From: Clostridia bacterium
GTDB lineage: Bacteria; Bacillota_E; RBS10-35; JAJYVN01
DNA: 16,268 nt
Direction: 5' to 3'
Assembly: GCA_027335515.1 (NCBI GenBank)
Contig: DAHWHT010000343.1
Span: 1-16,268 of the forward strand
Shown: positions 6,603 to 13,977 of the stretch, in pieces
Position numbering within the stretch: position 1 is the stretch's first letter
How the letters are laid out: each line of letters begins with the position of its first letter
Notes under the pieces: model-generated
The model's database searches: none
What the model was told of the DNA's origin: nothing
What the model saw: the letters and a program-made list of their open reading frames with translations, nothing else
Translations under genes and position numbers: made by a program

Positions 6603-7608
6603 AGCGGGCTTCCCGGAGTTGCGCCTGCGGCGGCTGCGGCGGACGGCAGGGTTGCGCGATCTGGTGCGGGAGACCGATCTGCGGCCCCGGCACCTGATCT
6701 GGCCGCTGTTTGTGGTGCCCGGCACGGGGGTGCGCGCGCCGATCGCGTCGCTGGCGGATCAGCACCACCTGTCGGTAGACTGCGTCGCTGCCGAGGCGCG
6801 CGCCGCATGGGACGAGGGTGTGCGCGCCTTCCTGGTGTTTGGCCAGCCCGCCGCGTGCGACAAGGACGCCCAGGGCAGCGCCGCCTGGGACCCGCACGGT
6901 CCGGTGCCGGCGGCGGTGCGGGCCTTGAAGGCGGAGTTGCCGCAGGCGGTCGTCAGCACCGACGTATGCCTCTGTGCCTATACCGAGCACGGCCACTGCG
7001 GGGTGCTGCAACCGACGGGGCGCGCCGGGGAGGTCGCGGTCGACAACGACGCCACGCTGCCGCTGTTGGCGCAGACGGCGGTGGTCCATGCCGCGGCCGG
7101 AGCCGACCTGGTGGCGCCGTCCGACATGATGGATGGCCGGGTCGCCGCGATCCGGGCCGCCCTGGACGCCGCCGGCCATCGCGAAACGGCCATCCTGGCC
7201 TATGCGGCCAAGTTCGCCTCGGCGCTGTATGGGCCGTTTCGCGACGCCGAAGGCTCGGCCCCCCAGGCCGGCGACCGCCGCGGCTACCAACTCGACCCCG
7301 CCAATGCCCGCCAGGCGTTGCGCGAGGTGGACCAGGACCTGGCGGAGGGCGCGGATCTGGTGATGGTCAAGCCGGCGCTTGCCTGTCTGGACATTCTCGC
7401 CGCGGTGCGCGCCAGGACGACCGCGCCCGTGGTCGCATACAACGTCAGCGGCGAATACGCGATGGTCCGCGCGGCGGAGCGCGACGGGTGGGCGGACGGC
7501 ACCACCCTGGCGCTGGAACTGCTCACCGCCATCCGCCGCGCCGGCGCCGACGCCATCATCACCTACCATGCCCGCGAGGTGGCCCGCGCCCTGGGCGGCC
7601 GGATCTGA
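6595..7608 (+). CDS. hemB: porphobilinogen synthase (5-aminolevulinate dehydratase), zinc type
   Basis: HemB condenses two 5-aminolevulinates to porphobilinogen. The zinc ligands are seen in DVCLCAYTEHGHCG (C125, C127, C135). This marks the zinc-dependent class rather than the Asp-rich magnesium class. The catalytic lysines are K206 in YAAKFASALYGPF and K259 in LVMVKPALACLD, with the APSDMMDGRV block between the zinc site and K206. ATG 6595 is placed 4 bases after GGAGGGA and overlaps the end of the fusion gene. An in-frame upstream ATG at 6547 would add an unrelated arginine-rich tail and is rejected. At 337 residues it is close to the family norm. It is the last gene of the rightward cluster and faces dgt. 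Confidence 0.95.
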   Translation: MAEAGFPELRLRRLRRTAGLRDLVRETDLRPRHLIWPLFVVPGTGVRAPIASLADQHHLSVDCVAAEARAAWDEGVRAFLVFGQPAACDKDAQGSAAWDPHGPVPAAVRALKAELPQAVVSTDVCLCAYTEHGHCGVLQPTGRAGEVAVDNDATLPLLAQTAVVHAAAGADLVAPSDMMDGRVAAIRAALDAAGHRETAILAYAAKFASALYGPFRDAEGSAPQAGDRRGYQLDPANARQALREVDQDLAEGADLVMVKPALACLDILAAVRARTTAPVVAYNVSGEYAMVRAAERDGWADGTTLALELLTAIRRAGADAIITYHAREVARALGGRI

Positions 7609-7623
7609 ATCCCCGCCGCCCAG
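7591..7623. terminator. shared hairpin between converging hemB and dGTPase genes
   Basis: A perfect 9-bp inverted repeat, CTGGGCGGC (7591-7599) with GCCGCCCAG (7615-7623), encloses a 15-base loop that contains the hemB stop codon. The two stop codons are only 18 bp apart, so this is the only place for a bidirectional terminator. No T run follows on either strand, so termination is inferred. Confidence 0.4.
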
Positions 7624-7626
7624 CAT

Positions 7627-8832
7627 TCACATCGGCCGTCCCATGCTGCGCTCGCGCGGGTCGAAGAGCTCCGCGTAGAGGTCCTGCATGGCGCGGTCGC
7701 TGAGTGACGCGATATGGGCGGCGGCGCGCCGGCAGCGCTCCTCGTCGTTCCATGCGTCCGGATGCGGCGGCTGGAGGTGCAGCGGCAGCAACCGGGGACC
7801 GTCGTCGCTGGTGAGGGCGCCGAAGATCGCCTGCAGGATGTGGCGCTCGCGGTGGTTTTGGCGCGCGACCAGGGGGGATTGGTAGACGTGGAGCCGCAAG
7901 AACTCCGCCAGCGCGTCGACCTCGTCGTCCATCGCCGCCGGCAGGGCGACGGTCGGTCGCGCCGCGGTCACAATGGCCTCGTGCCGATCGATCCCGTCTT
8001 CGCGCCACCGCCGCCGGGTTTCGTCGCAGGCGGCGCGCACGGCCGTGTTGATGAAGGACCGCCTGGCCCGTTGCAACACGCGGCGCCGCCCTTCGGGTGA
8101 CCGCGCCAGGTTGACGTCGTCCTGCCCCGCCTGCTTGAACTCCGCGCGCGCCCTGGCCAGACCGGTTTGCCACAGCTTCAAGCCGGGCTCCCCACCGGTT
8201 TCCACCGCTTCCATGGGCAGCAGCCCGCCGAAGATGGCGTCCTCGACGTCGTGCGCCACGTAGGCCAGGCGGTCCGCGAGGTTTACGGCCTGGGCCTCCG
8301 GTGTGGGCTGTGGGTGGGCGTCGAACGGCGCCGGCTGGTCGAAGGGCGTCTGGTGGCGCGCGATGCCCTGACGCGTGGCGTAGGTCAGATTCAACCCCGG
8401 GTGGGCGGGGTGTTGGAATTCCAGTTGATCGAGGACCGTGAGGGAATAGGTGTTGGAGTTCCAGCCTCCCTCCAGGCCGGCCCGTTTCAGGGCTTCATCC
8501 AGGGCGCGTTCCCCGGCGTGTCCGAACGGGGTATGGCCGACGTCGTGGCCCAGTGCGATGGCCTCGGCCAGGTCTTCGCTCAGACCCAGGTCGCGGGCCA
8601 GGGAGCGGGCGAGCTGTGCCACCTCGAGGCAGTGGGTGATGCGCGTGCGGTAGTAGTCGCCCTCGCTCACGATGTAGACCTGGGTCTTGTACTGCAACCG
8701 CCGGAAGGAGGCGCAGTGGAGGATGCGGTCGCGGTCGCGCGCGAACGGCCCGCGGGGATCGGGCGCGGTTTCGTCGCCGGGGTGTGGTCGATCGGACCAG
8801 GGCGGTTCGGCCGGGGTCGCAAGCGGTTGCAC
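7627..8832 (-). CDS. deoxyguanosinetriphosphate triphosphohydrolase-like protein (HD hydrolase)
   Basis: The dGTPase family removes triphosphate from dNTPs. The HD-domain metal ligands are all visible: H67 in YRTRITH, H96-D97 in ALGHDVGHTPFGH, and D195 in YVAHDVED. The block FRRLQYKTQVYIVSEGD before the first His is also a family signature. At 401 residues it is the size of the broad dGTPase-like group rather than the longer E. coli Dgt, so nucleotide preference is uncertain. GTG start at 8832 is preceded (on the minus strand) by GGAGGTG with 8-base spacing. It converges on hemB and is divergent from the solute-binding lipoprotein gene. Confidence 0.9.
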   Translation of the reverse strand: MQPLATPAEPPWSDRPHPGDETAPDPRGPFARDRDRILHCASFRRLQYKTQVYIVSEGDYYRTRITHCLEVAQLARSLARDLGLSEDLAEAIALGHDVGHTPFGHAGERALDEALKRAGLEGGWNSNTYSLTVLDQLEFQHPAHPGLNLTYATRQGIARHQTPFDQPAPFDAHPQPTPEAQAVNLADRLAYVAHDVEDAIFGGLLPMEAVETGGEPGLKLWQTGLARARAEFKQAGQDDVNLARSPEGRRRVLQRARRSFINTAVRAACDETRRRWREDGIDRHEAIVTAARPTVALPAAMDDEVDALAEFLRLHVYQSPLVARQNHRERHILQAIFGALTSDDGPRLLPLHLQPPHPDAWNDEERCRRAAAHIASLSDRAMQDLYAELFDPRERSMGRPM

Positions 8833-9169
8833 GGCGCGGACACCTCCGGCTGAGATCAGCGTACGTCGCGATGATCCCGCTTCGGAACCCGGCTGTCGAT
8901 CCTCGGCCGCGCGGGCCGGCGCGGCCGGCGCGGGATGGAAGGCGCTGCGGGCGAATCACTGGAGGGTTACGGAAGCAGGCAGCGAAGTGCCGCCCGCTCA
9001 GGAGCTTAACGACCGGCCCGTCCGGTTGCCGGGGGGTGGCGCCCAAGGGATGGATGCGGGTCCGAGCGCTGCGTGACGCGGAGAGCGTACGGCACCGTCG
9101 GGGCCGGTGCGCGTCTGCGCCCGCTGGGACCGGCGTATGTGCGGCGTGGACGCAAGGAGGGACGGTAGG
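8833..9169. other. divergent intergenic region with structured GC-rich segment
   Basis: These 337 bp separate the dGTPase gene from the lipoprotein gene. No gene is convincing. The segment 8971-9075 is rich in potential hairpins: GGCA 8978-8981 with TGCC 8988-8991, CGACCGG 9010-9016 with CCGGTTG 9022-9028 (one G-T pair), and a further GC-rich block to 9075. Promoters for both flanking genes must lie here, but no pair of -35/-10 elements is convincing. A weak leftward candidate is TTCCGA/TACGCT near 8860-8890. I could not assign the structured segment to any riboswitch class. Confidence 0.4.
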
Positions 9170-11365
9170 TTGCAAAGGCGACTTTCCCGCAGGACCGCGC
9201 TGACCCGCGGCGGAGCGGCGGCGGTGGCCTTGGCCGCCGTGGGTACGGTGGCCGGTTGTGGCACGGTGACCACCAAGCCGGGGGTCACCACCCAAAAGCC
9301 GAAGACGATCATTGCGTTGCGGGCCTGGGGTTACGGCTCGGGACCCGCCGGCAGCGAGGCGACGATCAACGGACTGCTGCACTCTGCGACGGCGACCTGG
9401 CGGGCGAAACACCCCGGGGTCGACGTTCAGATCGTACCGAACACCGGCGGGCCCGGCCAGGTGGTGGCCGAGATCCTGGCCGGCACGGGTCCCGACATCT
9501 ACCATTCCTGGCACCCGGATGTCATCTTCGCCGCGGACGGCCTGACGATGGACCTCTCACCCTTCCTGCGCAAGAGCAACTCGAACCTCTCCGCCTTCAA
9601 CAAGGCGCAGATGTCGCTTTTCCAACTGCCCAGCGGGGTGCGGGCCCTGCCCTGCTACCTTGGCACCATGGCGCTCGCCGTCAACGAGACCCTGCTGGAC
9701 AGCCTCGGTTTGACGTATCCCCAGCCGGGTTGGACATACAAGGAGTATGGGCAGCTCGCCACCGAGATCGCGCGCTCGCACCAGGGGAAAAGCCAGGTGT
9801 ATGGTGGCGCGTTCGGTCTGGGAAATCTCGGATCCCCCAGCGGCTACCTTCCCCCCAACTGCATCCTGGAGGGATTCGGCGGCAGCTACGTCGCCCCCGG
9901 CGCCCCCACCAAGTGCAATCTGGATGCGCCCGAATCCGTCAAGGCCATCGAATGGGTGTATGGCCTGGCCCGCAGCAAGGCATTGACCTCGCCCAGCGGG
10001 GGCGGCCGCTTCTCGCAGGGCACGCTCGGAATGGCCTGGGCGCCATCATTTTTCTTGCCCCAGGCCGCGACCAACTGGCGCGCGTTGAAATGGCACTATT
10101 ACGATATGCCCTCCTTCCCCGCGACCGGTCCGGTCACGGGCGCGACTTCTGATCTTTACGCGATGAACCCGGCCACTAAGAACCCCGACCTGGCCTGGAG
10201 TCTGCTGGAGTGGTTGTCGTTCGAACCCGAGTGGCAACGCAAAATGGTGCGCATCTTCCTGCTCTCCCCGGCGCTGGTCAGCCTGTGGGAGGAGTGGGCG
10301 ACGCTCGTGCCGCAGTATGCGCCGCCCCTGGCGCACAAGAACCTCAAGGCCTTCGCCACCCTCGCCCAGAACAACCACGCCTATCCGCAGCAGTTCATGC
10401 GCTGGCAGGCGGACCAGGCCTACACCCTGATGAACACCTGGGGCCAGAAGATGTGGAACCATCAGACCGGGATCACCCGCGGGTTGAAGGACATGGTCAA
10501 GCAGATCGACGCCATTGAAGCCGCGGGTGCCTCTTCGGCCAGCGCCCTGACCAAGGTGCAAAAGGAACTGCGCAGCGTGCCCAAGACGGGCCACTACGCC
10601 GCGCCGCCCAAGAAGGGCGCCGGCGACCCGTACCACCTGGCGCCGTCCTACATGCAGGTCCAGCATGGCGTGTATACGCTGCTGGGCGACGGTTACGACG
10701 TCTACCTGGCCCAGGATGCCTGCACCTTCTTCTGCCTGCCCCAGACGGCCGCCGAGGGGCGCTGGACGTGCCGCGTCACCACGATCACCAACCTGACCTG
10801 TCCGAGTCTGAGCCCCTGGGTCAAGGTCGGCCTGATGGCGCGCGGCGACCTTTCCGATGACGCGCCCATGGTGTCGACGCACGTCACCGGCGGCAACGGC
10901 ATCGAATGGCAGGACCGCGCGCTGCCCAGTATGACGCCCGGGGGACAGAGCAGCCTGAGCCCGGCCGGTCTCAAGGGGGCGATGGTCAAGCCCCTCGGTA
11001 CGCCGACCCCCAACTTCCTGTCCCAACCGATCTGGCTGCGCATGGAGCGCGCCCAGGGGACGTGGACCGCATTCGCTTCCTTGGATGGCAGCAAGTGGAC
11101 CCAGACCGGCCAGCCCGCCCGCTCCGAGATGGGCGCGGCCTGGGTTGGGCTGATGTGCACCGCGCACAATTCAGACTTCAACGACAAGGGCTACATCCGC
11201 GCCCGCCTCGATCATGTCTCGTTCACACCCACCATGAAGGTCCAGTTGGGGATCACCGGTGTGCCACCGGCCGCCGGGCCTGTGCCCGCCAACTGGGCGA
11301 CCATGCCGCCCCAGGGGTCATCCAAGACGACCAAGACCGCCAAGCCTGCGGCCAAGAAGGGCTGA
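9170..11365 (+). CDS. Tat-type lipoprotein: family-1 solute-binding domain plus C-terminal beta-sandwich (LamG/DUF1349-like) domain
   Basis: 731 residues. The N-terminus LQRRLSRRTALTRGG is twin-arginine-like, followed by an Ala-rich core and lipobox VAGC with the lipidated Cys at 30. It is therefore probably exported folded and anchored outside the membrane. Residues about 40-470 resemble extracellular solute-binding proteins of sugar ABC importers (WxxKHPGVDVQIV, GPDIYHSW, AVNETLLDSLGL, GWTYKEYGQLA). From about 475 the protein changes to a carbohydrate-binding-like beta-sandwich: WVKVGLMARG, WLRMERAQGTWTAFASLDG, and a C-terminal YIRARLDHVSF strand. It ends in a Lys-rich tail. TTG 9170 is 9 bases after AAGGAGG. 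The frame extends upstream to 9107, but that part would precede the signal peptide. No permease or ATPase gene is nearby, so transport partners are unknown. A sugar-polymer ligand is inferred only. Confidence 0.8.
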   Translation: MQRRLSRRTALTRGGAAAVALAAVGTVAGCGTVTTKPGVTTQKPKTIIALRAWGYGSGPAGSEATINGLLHSATATWRAKHPGVDVQIVPNTGGPGQVVAEILAGTGPDIYHSWHPDVIFAADGLTMDLSPFLRKSNSNLSAFNKAQMSLFQLPSGVRALPCYLGTMALAVNETLLDSLGLTYPQPGWTYKEYGQLATEIARSHQGKSQVYGGAFGLGNLGSPSGYLPPNCILEGFGGSYVAPGAPTKCNLDAPESVKAIEWVYGLARSKALTSPSGGGRFSQGTLGMAWAPSFFLPQAATNWRALKWHYYDMPSFPATGPVTGATSDLYAMNPATKNPDLAWSLLEWLSFEPEWQRKMVRIFLLSPALVSLWEEWATLVPQYAPPLAHKNLKAFATLAQNNHAYPQQFMRWQADQAYTLMNTWGQKMWNHQTGITRGLKDMVKQIDAIEAAGASSASALTKVQKELRSVPKTGHYAAPPKKGAGDPYHLAPSYMQVQHGVYTLLGDGYDVYLAQDACTFFCLPQTAAEGRWTCRVTTITNLTCPSLSPWVKVGLMARGDLSDDAPMVSTHVTGGNGIEWQDRALPSMTPGGQSSLSPAGLKGAMVKPLGTPTPNFLSQPIWLRMERAQGTWTAFASLDGSKWTQTGQPARSEMGAAWVGLMCTAHNSDFNDKGYIRARLDHVSFTPTMKVQLGITGVPPAAGPVPANWATMPPQGSSKTTKTAKPAAKKG

Positions 11366-11380
11366 AGGCCGCAGCGCCAT

Positions 11381-11408
11381 CGGGTCCCATCCATCCGGGT
11401 GGGACCCG
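11381..11408 (+). terminator. hairpin terminator candidate after the solute-binding lipoprotein gene
   Basis: A perfect 9-bp inverted repeat, CGGGTCCCA (11381-11389) with TGGGACCCG (11400-11408), has a 10-base loop and lies 15 bases after the stop codon. It has no T tract, as with the other hairpins in this window. Confidence 0.45.
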
Positions 11409-11439
11409 CCGCCGCCGCGCTCCTGGGGCGCCCTGGGCG

Positions 11440-11468
11440 TTCCACCGTCCAGAGGCATCGGCTATGCT
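11440..11468 (+). promoter_or_regulatory. weak promoter candidate for the UppP-like gene
   Basis: TATGCT (11463-11468, four of six -10 consensus bases) lies 17 bp after TTCCAC (11440-11445), a poor -35. It falls between the hairpin at 11381-11408 and the start codon at 11514, the expected place, but the match is weak. Confidence 0.25.
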
Positions 11469-11513
11469 TGGGACCGGCCGTGATCCGGGCGCGGCCTGGA
11501 AAGGCGGGATCGG

Positions 11514-12359
11514 ATGCACGGTGGTCTTTGGATCGCGGCGTTTGCCGGGGTGGTGCAGGGGGTCGTCGAGTGGCTGCCGGTCAGCAGCAAGACGATGATC
11601 ACCCTCATTTTCTTCCTGGGCGGATATAAGCCCGGCACGGCGTACGTCATGGGGCTATTGGCCAACTTCGGCTCCTTCTTTGCGGCCCTTTGGTACTTTC
11701 GCCGCGACGTCGGCGCCGCGTTCATGGGTCTGCGCCACCCCTTCTCCAAGGACCGCGACGCGGCCACCCTGCGCTACCTCTTCCTGGCGACCGGGGCCAC
11801 CGGCCTCATCGGCCTTCCGATCTACATTGCGGTCCGCCATGCCTTTTCGCTGGCCACGGGAGGGGAGGCCATGGTGGCGATCGGCTTGCTGCTCTTGGTC
11901 ACCAGCCTCATCTCCTGGAGACGCGAACGGCTGGCCGCCTCGGCGGCGGCCGCGCAGCCCGAACCGGACCGCGTCCCCGGGACGGCGACGTCGCTGATTG
12001 TGGGCGCGGCCCAGGGGTTGGCGGCCCTGCCGGGTATCAGCCGCAGCGCGGTGACGGTGACCCCGCTTCTGCTGCGCGGCCACAACGGCGAGCAGGCGCT
12101 GCGCTATTCGTTCCTGCTGGACGTGGTCGGCCTGCTCGGCGCGGGCGTCGTGCCGCTGGTGATCGGCAAGGGTGGCCTGGGCGCCATCCATCAGGTGGGG
12201 CTCCCCACCGTGGCGGTGCTGCTCGTGGTTTCCGCGGTGTTCAGCTTCCTGACGATCGGTTTCATCCTGCGTTTCGCCGCGCGCCTGCGCAGTTCGGTCG
12301 TCACCCTGGCCGTCGGCGTGCTGACCATTGTCGGCGCCTTCGCGCTGTATGTGCACTGA
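11514..12359 (+). CDS. uppP: undecaprenyl-diphosphate phosphatase, BacA/UppP family (divergent)
   Basis: This integral membrane phosphatase recycles the undecaprenyl pyrophosphate carrier used for cell-wall glycans. The two active-site regions are present: QGVVEWLPVSSKTM (residues 15-28) and PGISRSAVT in the second half, with the conserved Arg. The 281 residues hold about seven or eight hydrophobic segments, the family's usual layout. Differences from E. coli UppP: the first acidic residue of the E-xxx-E motif is Gln15 (with Glu19 kept), and the position of the conserved His30 is Met28. ATG 11514 follows GGAAAGG with 9-base spacing. It is flanked by two predicted lipoprotein genes on the same strand. 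Phosphatase activity is likely but not certain, given the His change. Confidence 0.82.
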   Translation: MHGGLWIAAFAGVVQGVVEWLPVSSKTMITLIFFLGGYKPGTAYVMGLLANFGSFFAALWYFRRDVGAAFMGLRHPFSKDRDAATLRYLFLATGATGLIGLPIYIAVRHAFSLATGGEAMVAIGLLLLVTSLISWRRERLAASAAAAQPEPDRVPGTATSLIVGAAQGLAALPGISRSAVTVTPLLLRGHNGEQALRYSFLLDVVGLLGAGVVPLVIGKGGLGAIHQVGLPTVAVLLVVSAVFSFLTIGFILRFAARLRSSVVTLAVGVLTIVGAFALYVH

Positions 12360-12540
12360 GCGTGGGGATCGGCACCGGGGTGCGTCGTGGTCCGCCCCGT
12401 GCGCGGCGGTGGACGATGCGTGCCGCAGGCGCTGCTTGGCCGTCAGGATGTTCCGGCACTGGTATGTAGGACCGTGGGATCGGCGCGCCCGCCATGCTAT
12501 GGTTGGCAACGGCATTCGGTGTGGTTTTGCGGGGAGGCGG

Positions 12541-13977
12541 TTGCGGGTGGGGTCGCGGCGGGGCTCTTGGAGCCGACGGATGGCGGCCGTGGTTGGGACG
12601 ATGGTGCTGCTGGCGGGGTGTGGGACGGTGCCCGCCGCGGCGCCGACCAACCATGGCGGCACACCGGCGAAGCAGGGGGCGCCCACGACGGGCCAGTCGC
12701 CTCCGACCGGTGGTGCGGCATCCGGCGGCGGCGTGTCGGCGTTTGCCGGCACGCACGCCTCGGCCTTCCCCGGCAGCGTGCGCATCAACCCGCTGCAGGT
12801 TTCCAAGCATGTGCCATGGATCACCGCCACCACGCGGATGAGCACGCACCTGGGCAAGACGGTCAACGGCGTCTATGAACTGGAGCCCTATGAGCATCCG
12901 GTTGCGTCGGCGCCCCCGCTGCCCGCGAACCTGCTGATCGCGGACGGCAAGGCCAACCGGATCATCGAGGTCAACGCCCAGCACAAGATTGTCTGGTCGC
13001 TGAACGGCCTGACCGATCCGGACGACATTCAGGTGTATGCGCCCGGAAAGCTCCTGGTCAACCAGGAAAACGCCAACCGCGTCGTGGCCATCGACATGGC
13101 GACCAAGAAGATCATCTGGTCGTATGGGCACCTCGGTACGCCGTCCCAGGGTGCCGGCGCGGCCAAGCTGACCCGCCCCGGCTACATCAACAACCCGGAC
13201 GATTCCTATATGCTGCCCAACCACGACGTGCTGATCGACGACGCCAACAACCAGCGGGTGATCGTGGTCAATCCCCAGGGCAAGACGGTTTGGACGTACG
13301 GGACGGTGGGCAGCCAGCACATCGGCGTGCCGGGTACCATCCCCGGCTACCTCATTGGTCCCAACGACAACGTGCCCCAGACCAGCGGTAACGTGCTGGT
13401 GACCAACGTGGGCAACAACCGCGTGCCCAACAGCCACTCGGTCGTGGAGTTGAACCCGTCGGGTCGCATCCTCTGGCATATGGCCCTGCCGCTGCGCTAT
13501 CCGTCGGATACGCTGAAGCTGCCGGGCGGATCGCTGCTGGTCGCCGACTGGGTGCGCCCCGGTCGCATCTACCTCTTTGGGCCCCACGGCAATGTGCGCT
13601 GGGAGTTCGCGCCAACCGGGTCCAACGCCCTGAACCATCCGTCTTCGGCGCAGCTTCTTTCCAATGGCGATGTGCTCATTGTCGACGACCACAACGACCG
13701 CATCGTGGTCGTGCAGCCGACGGGTCCGCGCAGCGGCAAGATCGTCTGGCAGTATGGGCACACGGGGGTGACCGGTACCCAGGCCGGCTACCTCTTTGAC
13801 GCTTCGGGCGTGATCCCGGTCACGCCGGCCCTCAATCCGGAGGAGGCGGCTCCGGCTTCAACCCGGCCGGCAACGGCGGCCGACCGTAGGGCGGCGGGGT
13901 TTCATCCCGGCGTCGGCACCCCGACCGCGGCGGCCAACTCGGCCGCCGCGGCGTGGGCCGCTTCGGCGGCCCGATAG
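12541..13977 (+). CDS. beta-propeller lipoprotein (NHL/PQQ-like repeats)
   Basis: 478 residues. An arginine-rich n-region and short hydrophobic core end in the lipobox LLAGC (Cys27), so the protein is probably anchored on the outer face of the membrane. A Gly/Pro/Thr-rich linker (about 30-75) follows. From about residue 130 to 405 there are about six repeats, each with a LLxAD/VLIxD strand, an Asn/Asp-Arg turn and a closing VW or IW: for example ADGKANRIIEVN, NQENANRVVAID, DDANNQRVIVVN and VDDHNDRIVVVQ. This is a propeller built of blades, with no catalytic residues visible. The last 60 residues are Ala/Pro-rich. TTG 12541 follows GGGGAGG closely; GTG 12547 has better spacing (9) and is an equal alternative. 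The ligand or partner is unknown. The 3' end overlaps recJ by 76 bp on the opposite strand. Confidence 0.75.
   Translation: MRVGSRRGSWSRRMAAVVGTMVLLAGCGTVPAAAPTNHGGTPAKQGAPTTGQSPPTGGAASGGGVSAFAGTHASAFPGSVRINPLQVSKHVPWITATTRMSTHLGKTVNGVYELEPYEHPVASAPPLPANLLIADGKANRIIEVNAQHKIVWSLNGLTDPDDIQVYAPGKLLVNQENANRVVAIDMATKKIIWSYGHLGTPSQGAGAAKLTRPGYINNPDDSYMLPNHDVLIDDANNQRVIVVNPQGKTVWTYGTVGSQHIGVPGTIPGYLIGPNDNVPQTSGNVLVTNVGNNRVPNSHSVVELNPSGRILWHMALPLRYPSDTLKLPGGSLLVADWVRPGRIYLFGPHGNVRWEFAPTGSNALNHPSSAQLLSNGDVLIVDDHNDRIVVVQPTGPRSGKIVWQYGHTGVTGTQAGYLFDASGVIPVTPALNPEEAAPASTRPATAADRRAAGFHPGVGTPTAAANSAAAAWAASAAR

Noticed and set aside
4500..6725. A 741-codon minus-strand open frame.
   Set aside because: It is antisense to the cobA-hemD fusion, whose own motifs are unambiguous. 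Composition is that of a shadow frame.
8953..8991. ACGGAAGCAGG followed by GCGAAGTG, reminiscent of the glutamine (glnA) riboswitch core, and of the GGAAG loop of SRP RNA.
   Set aside because: The P1 stem sequence (CGUUC with GAACG) is absent, there is no GNRA-closing CC/GG stem for SRP RNA, and the downstream gene is not related to nitrogen.
9010..9045. CCGGCAACCGG on the minus strand, resembling part of a SAM riboswitch.
   Set aside because: The other conserved SAM-I blocks are missing, and the leftward gene downstream is a dGTPase-like gene with no link to methionine.
8495..9514. A 339-codon minus-strand open frame spanning the intergenic region.
   Set aside because: It overlaps the dGTPase gene in another frame and the antisense of the lipoprotein signal region. 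No family match is visible.
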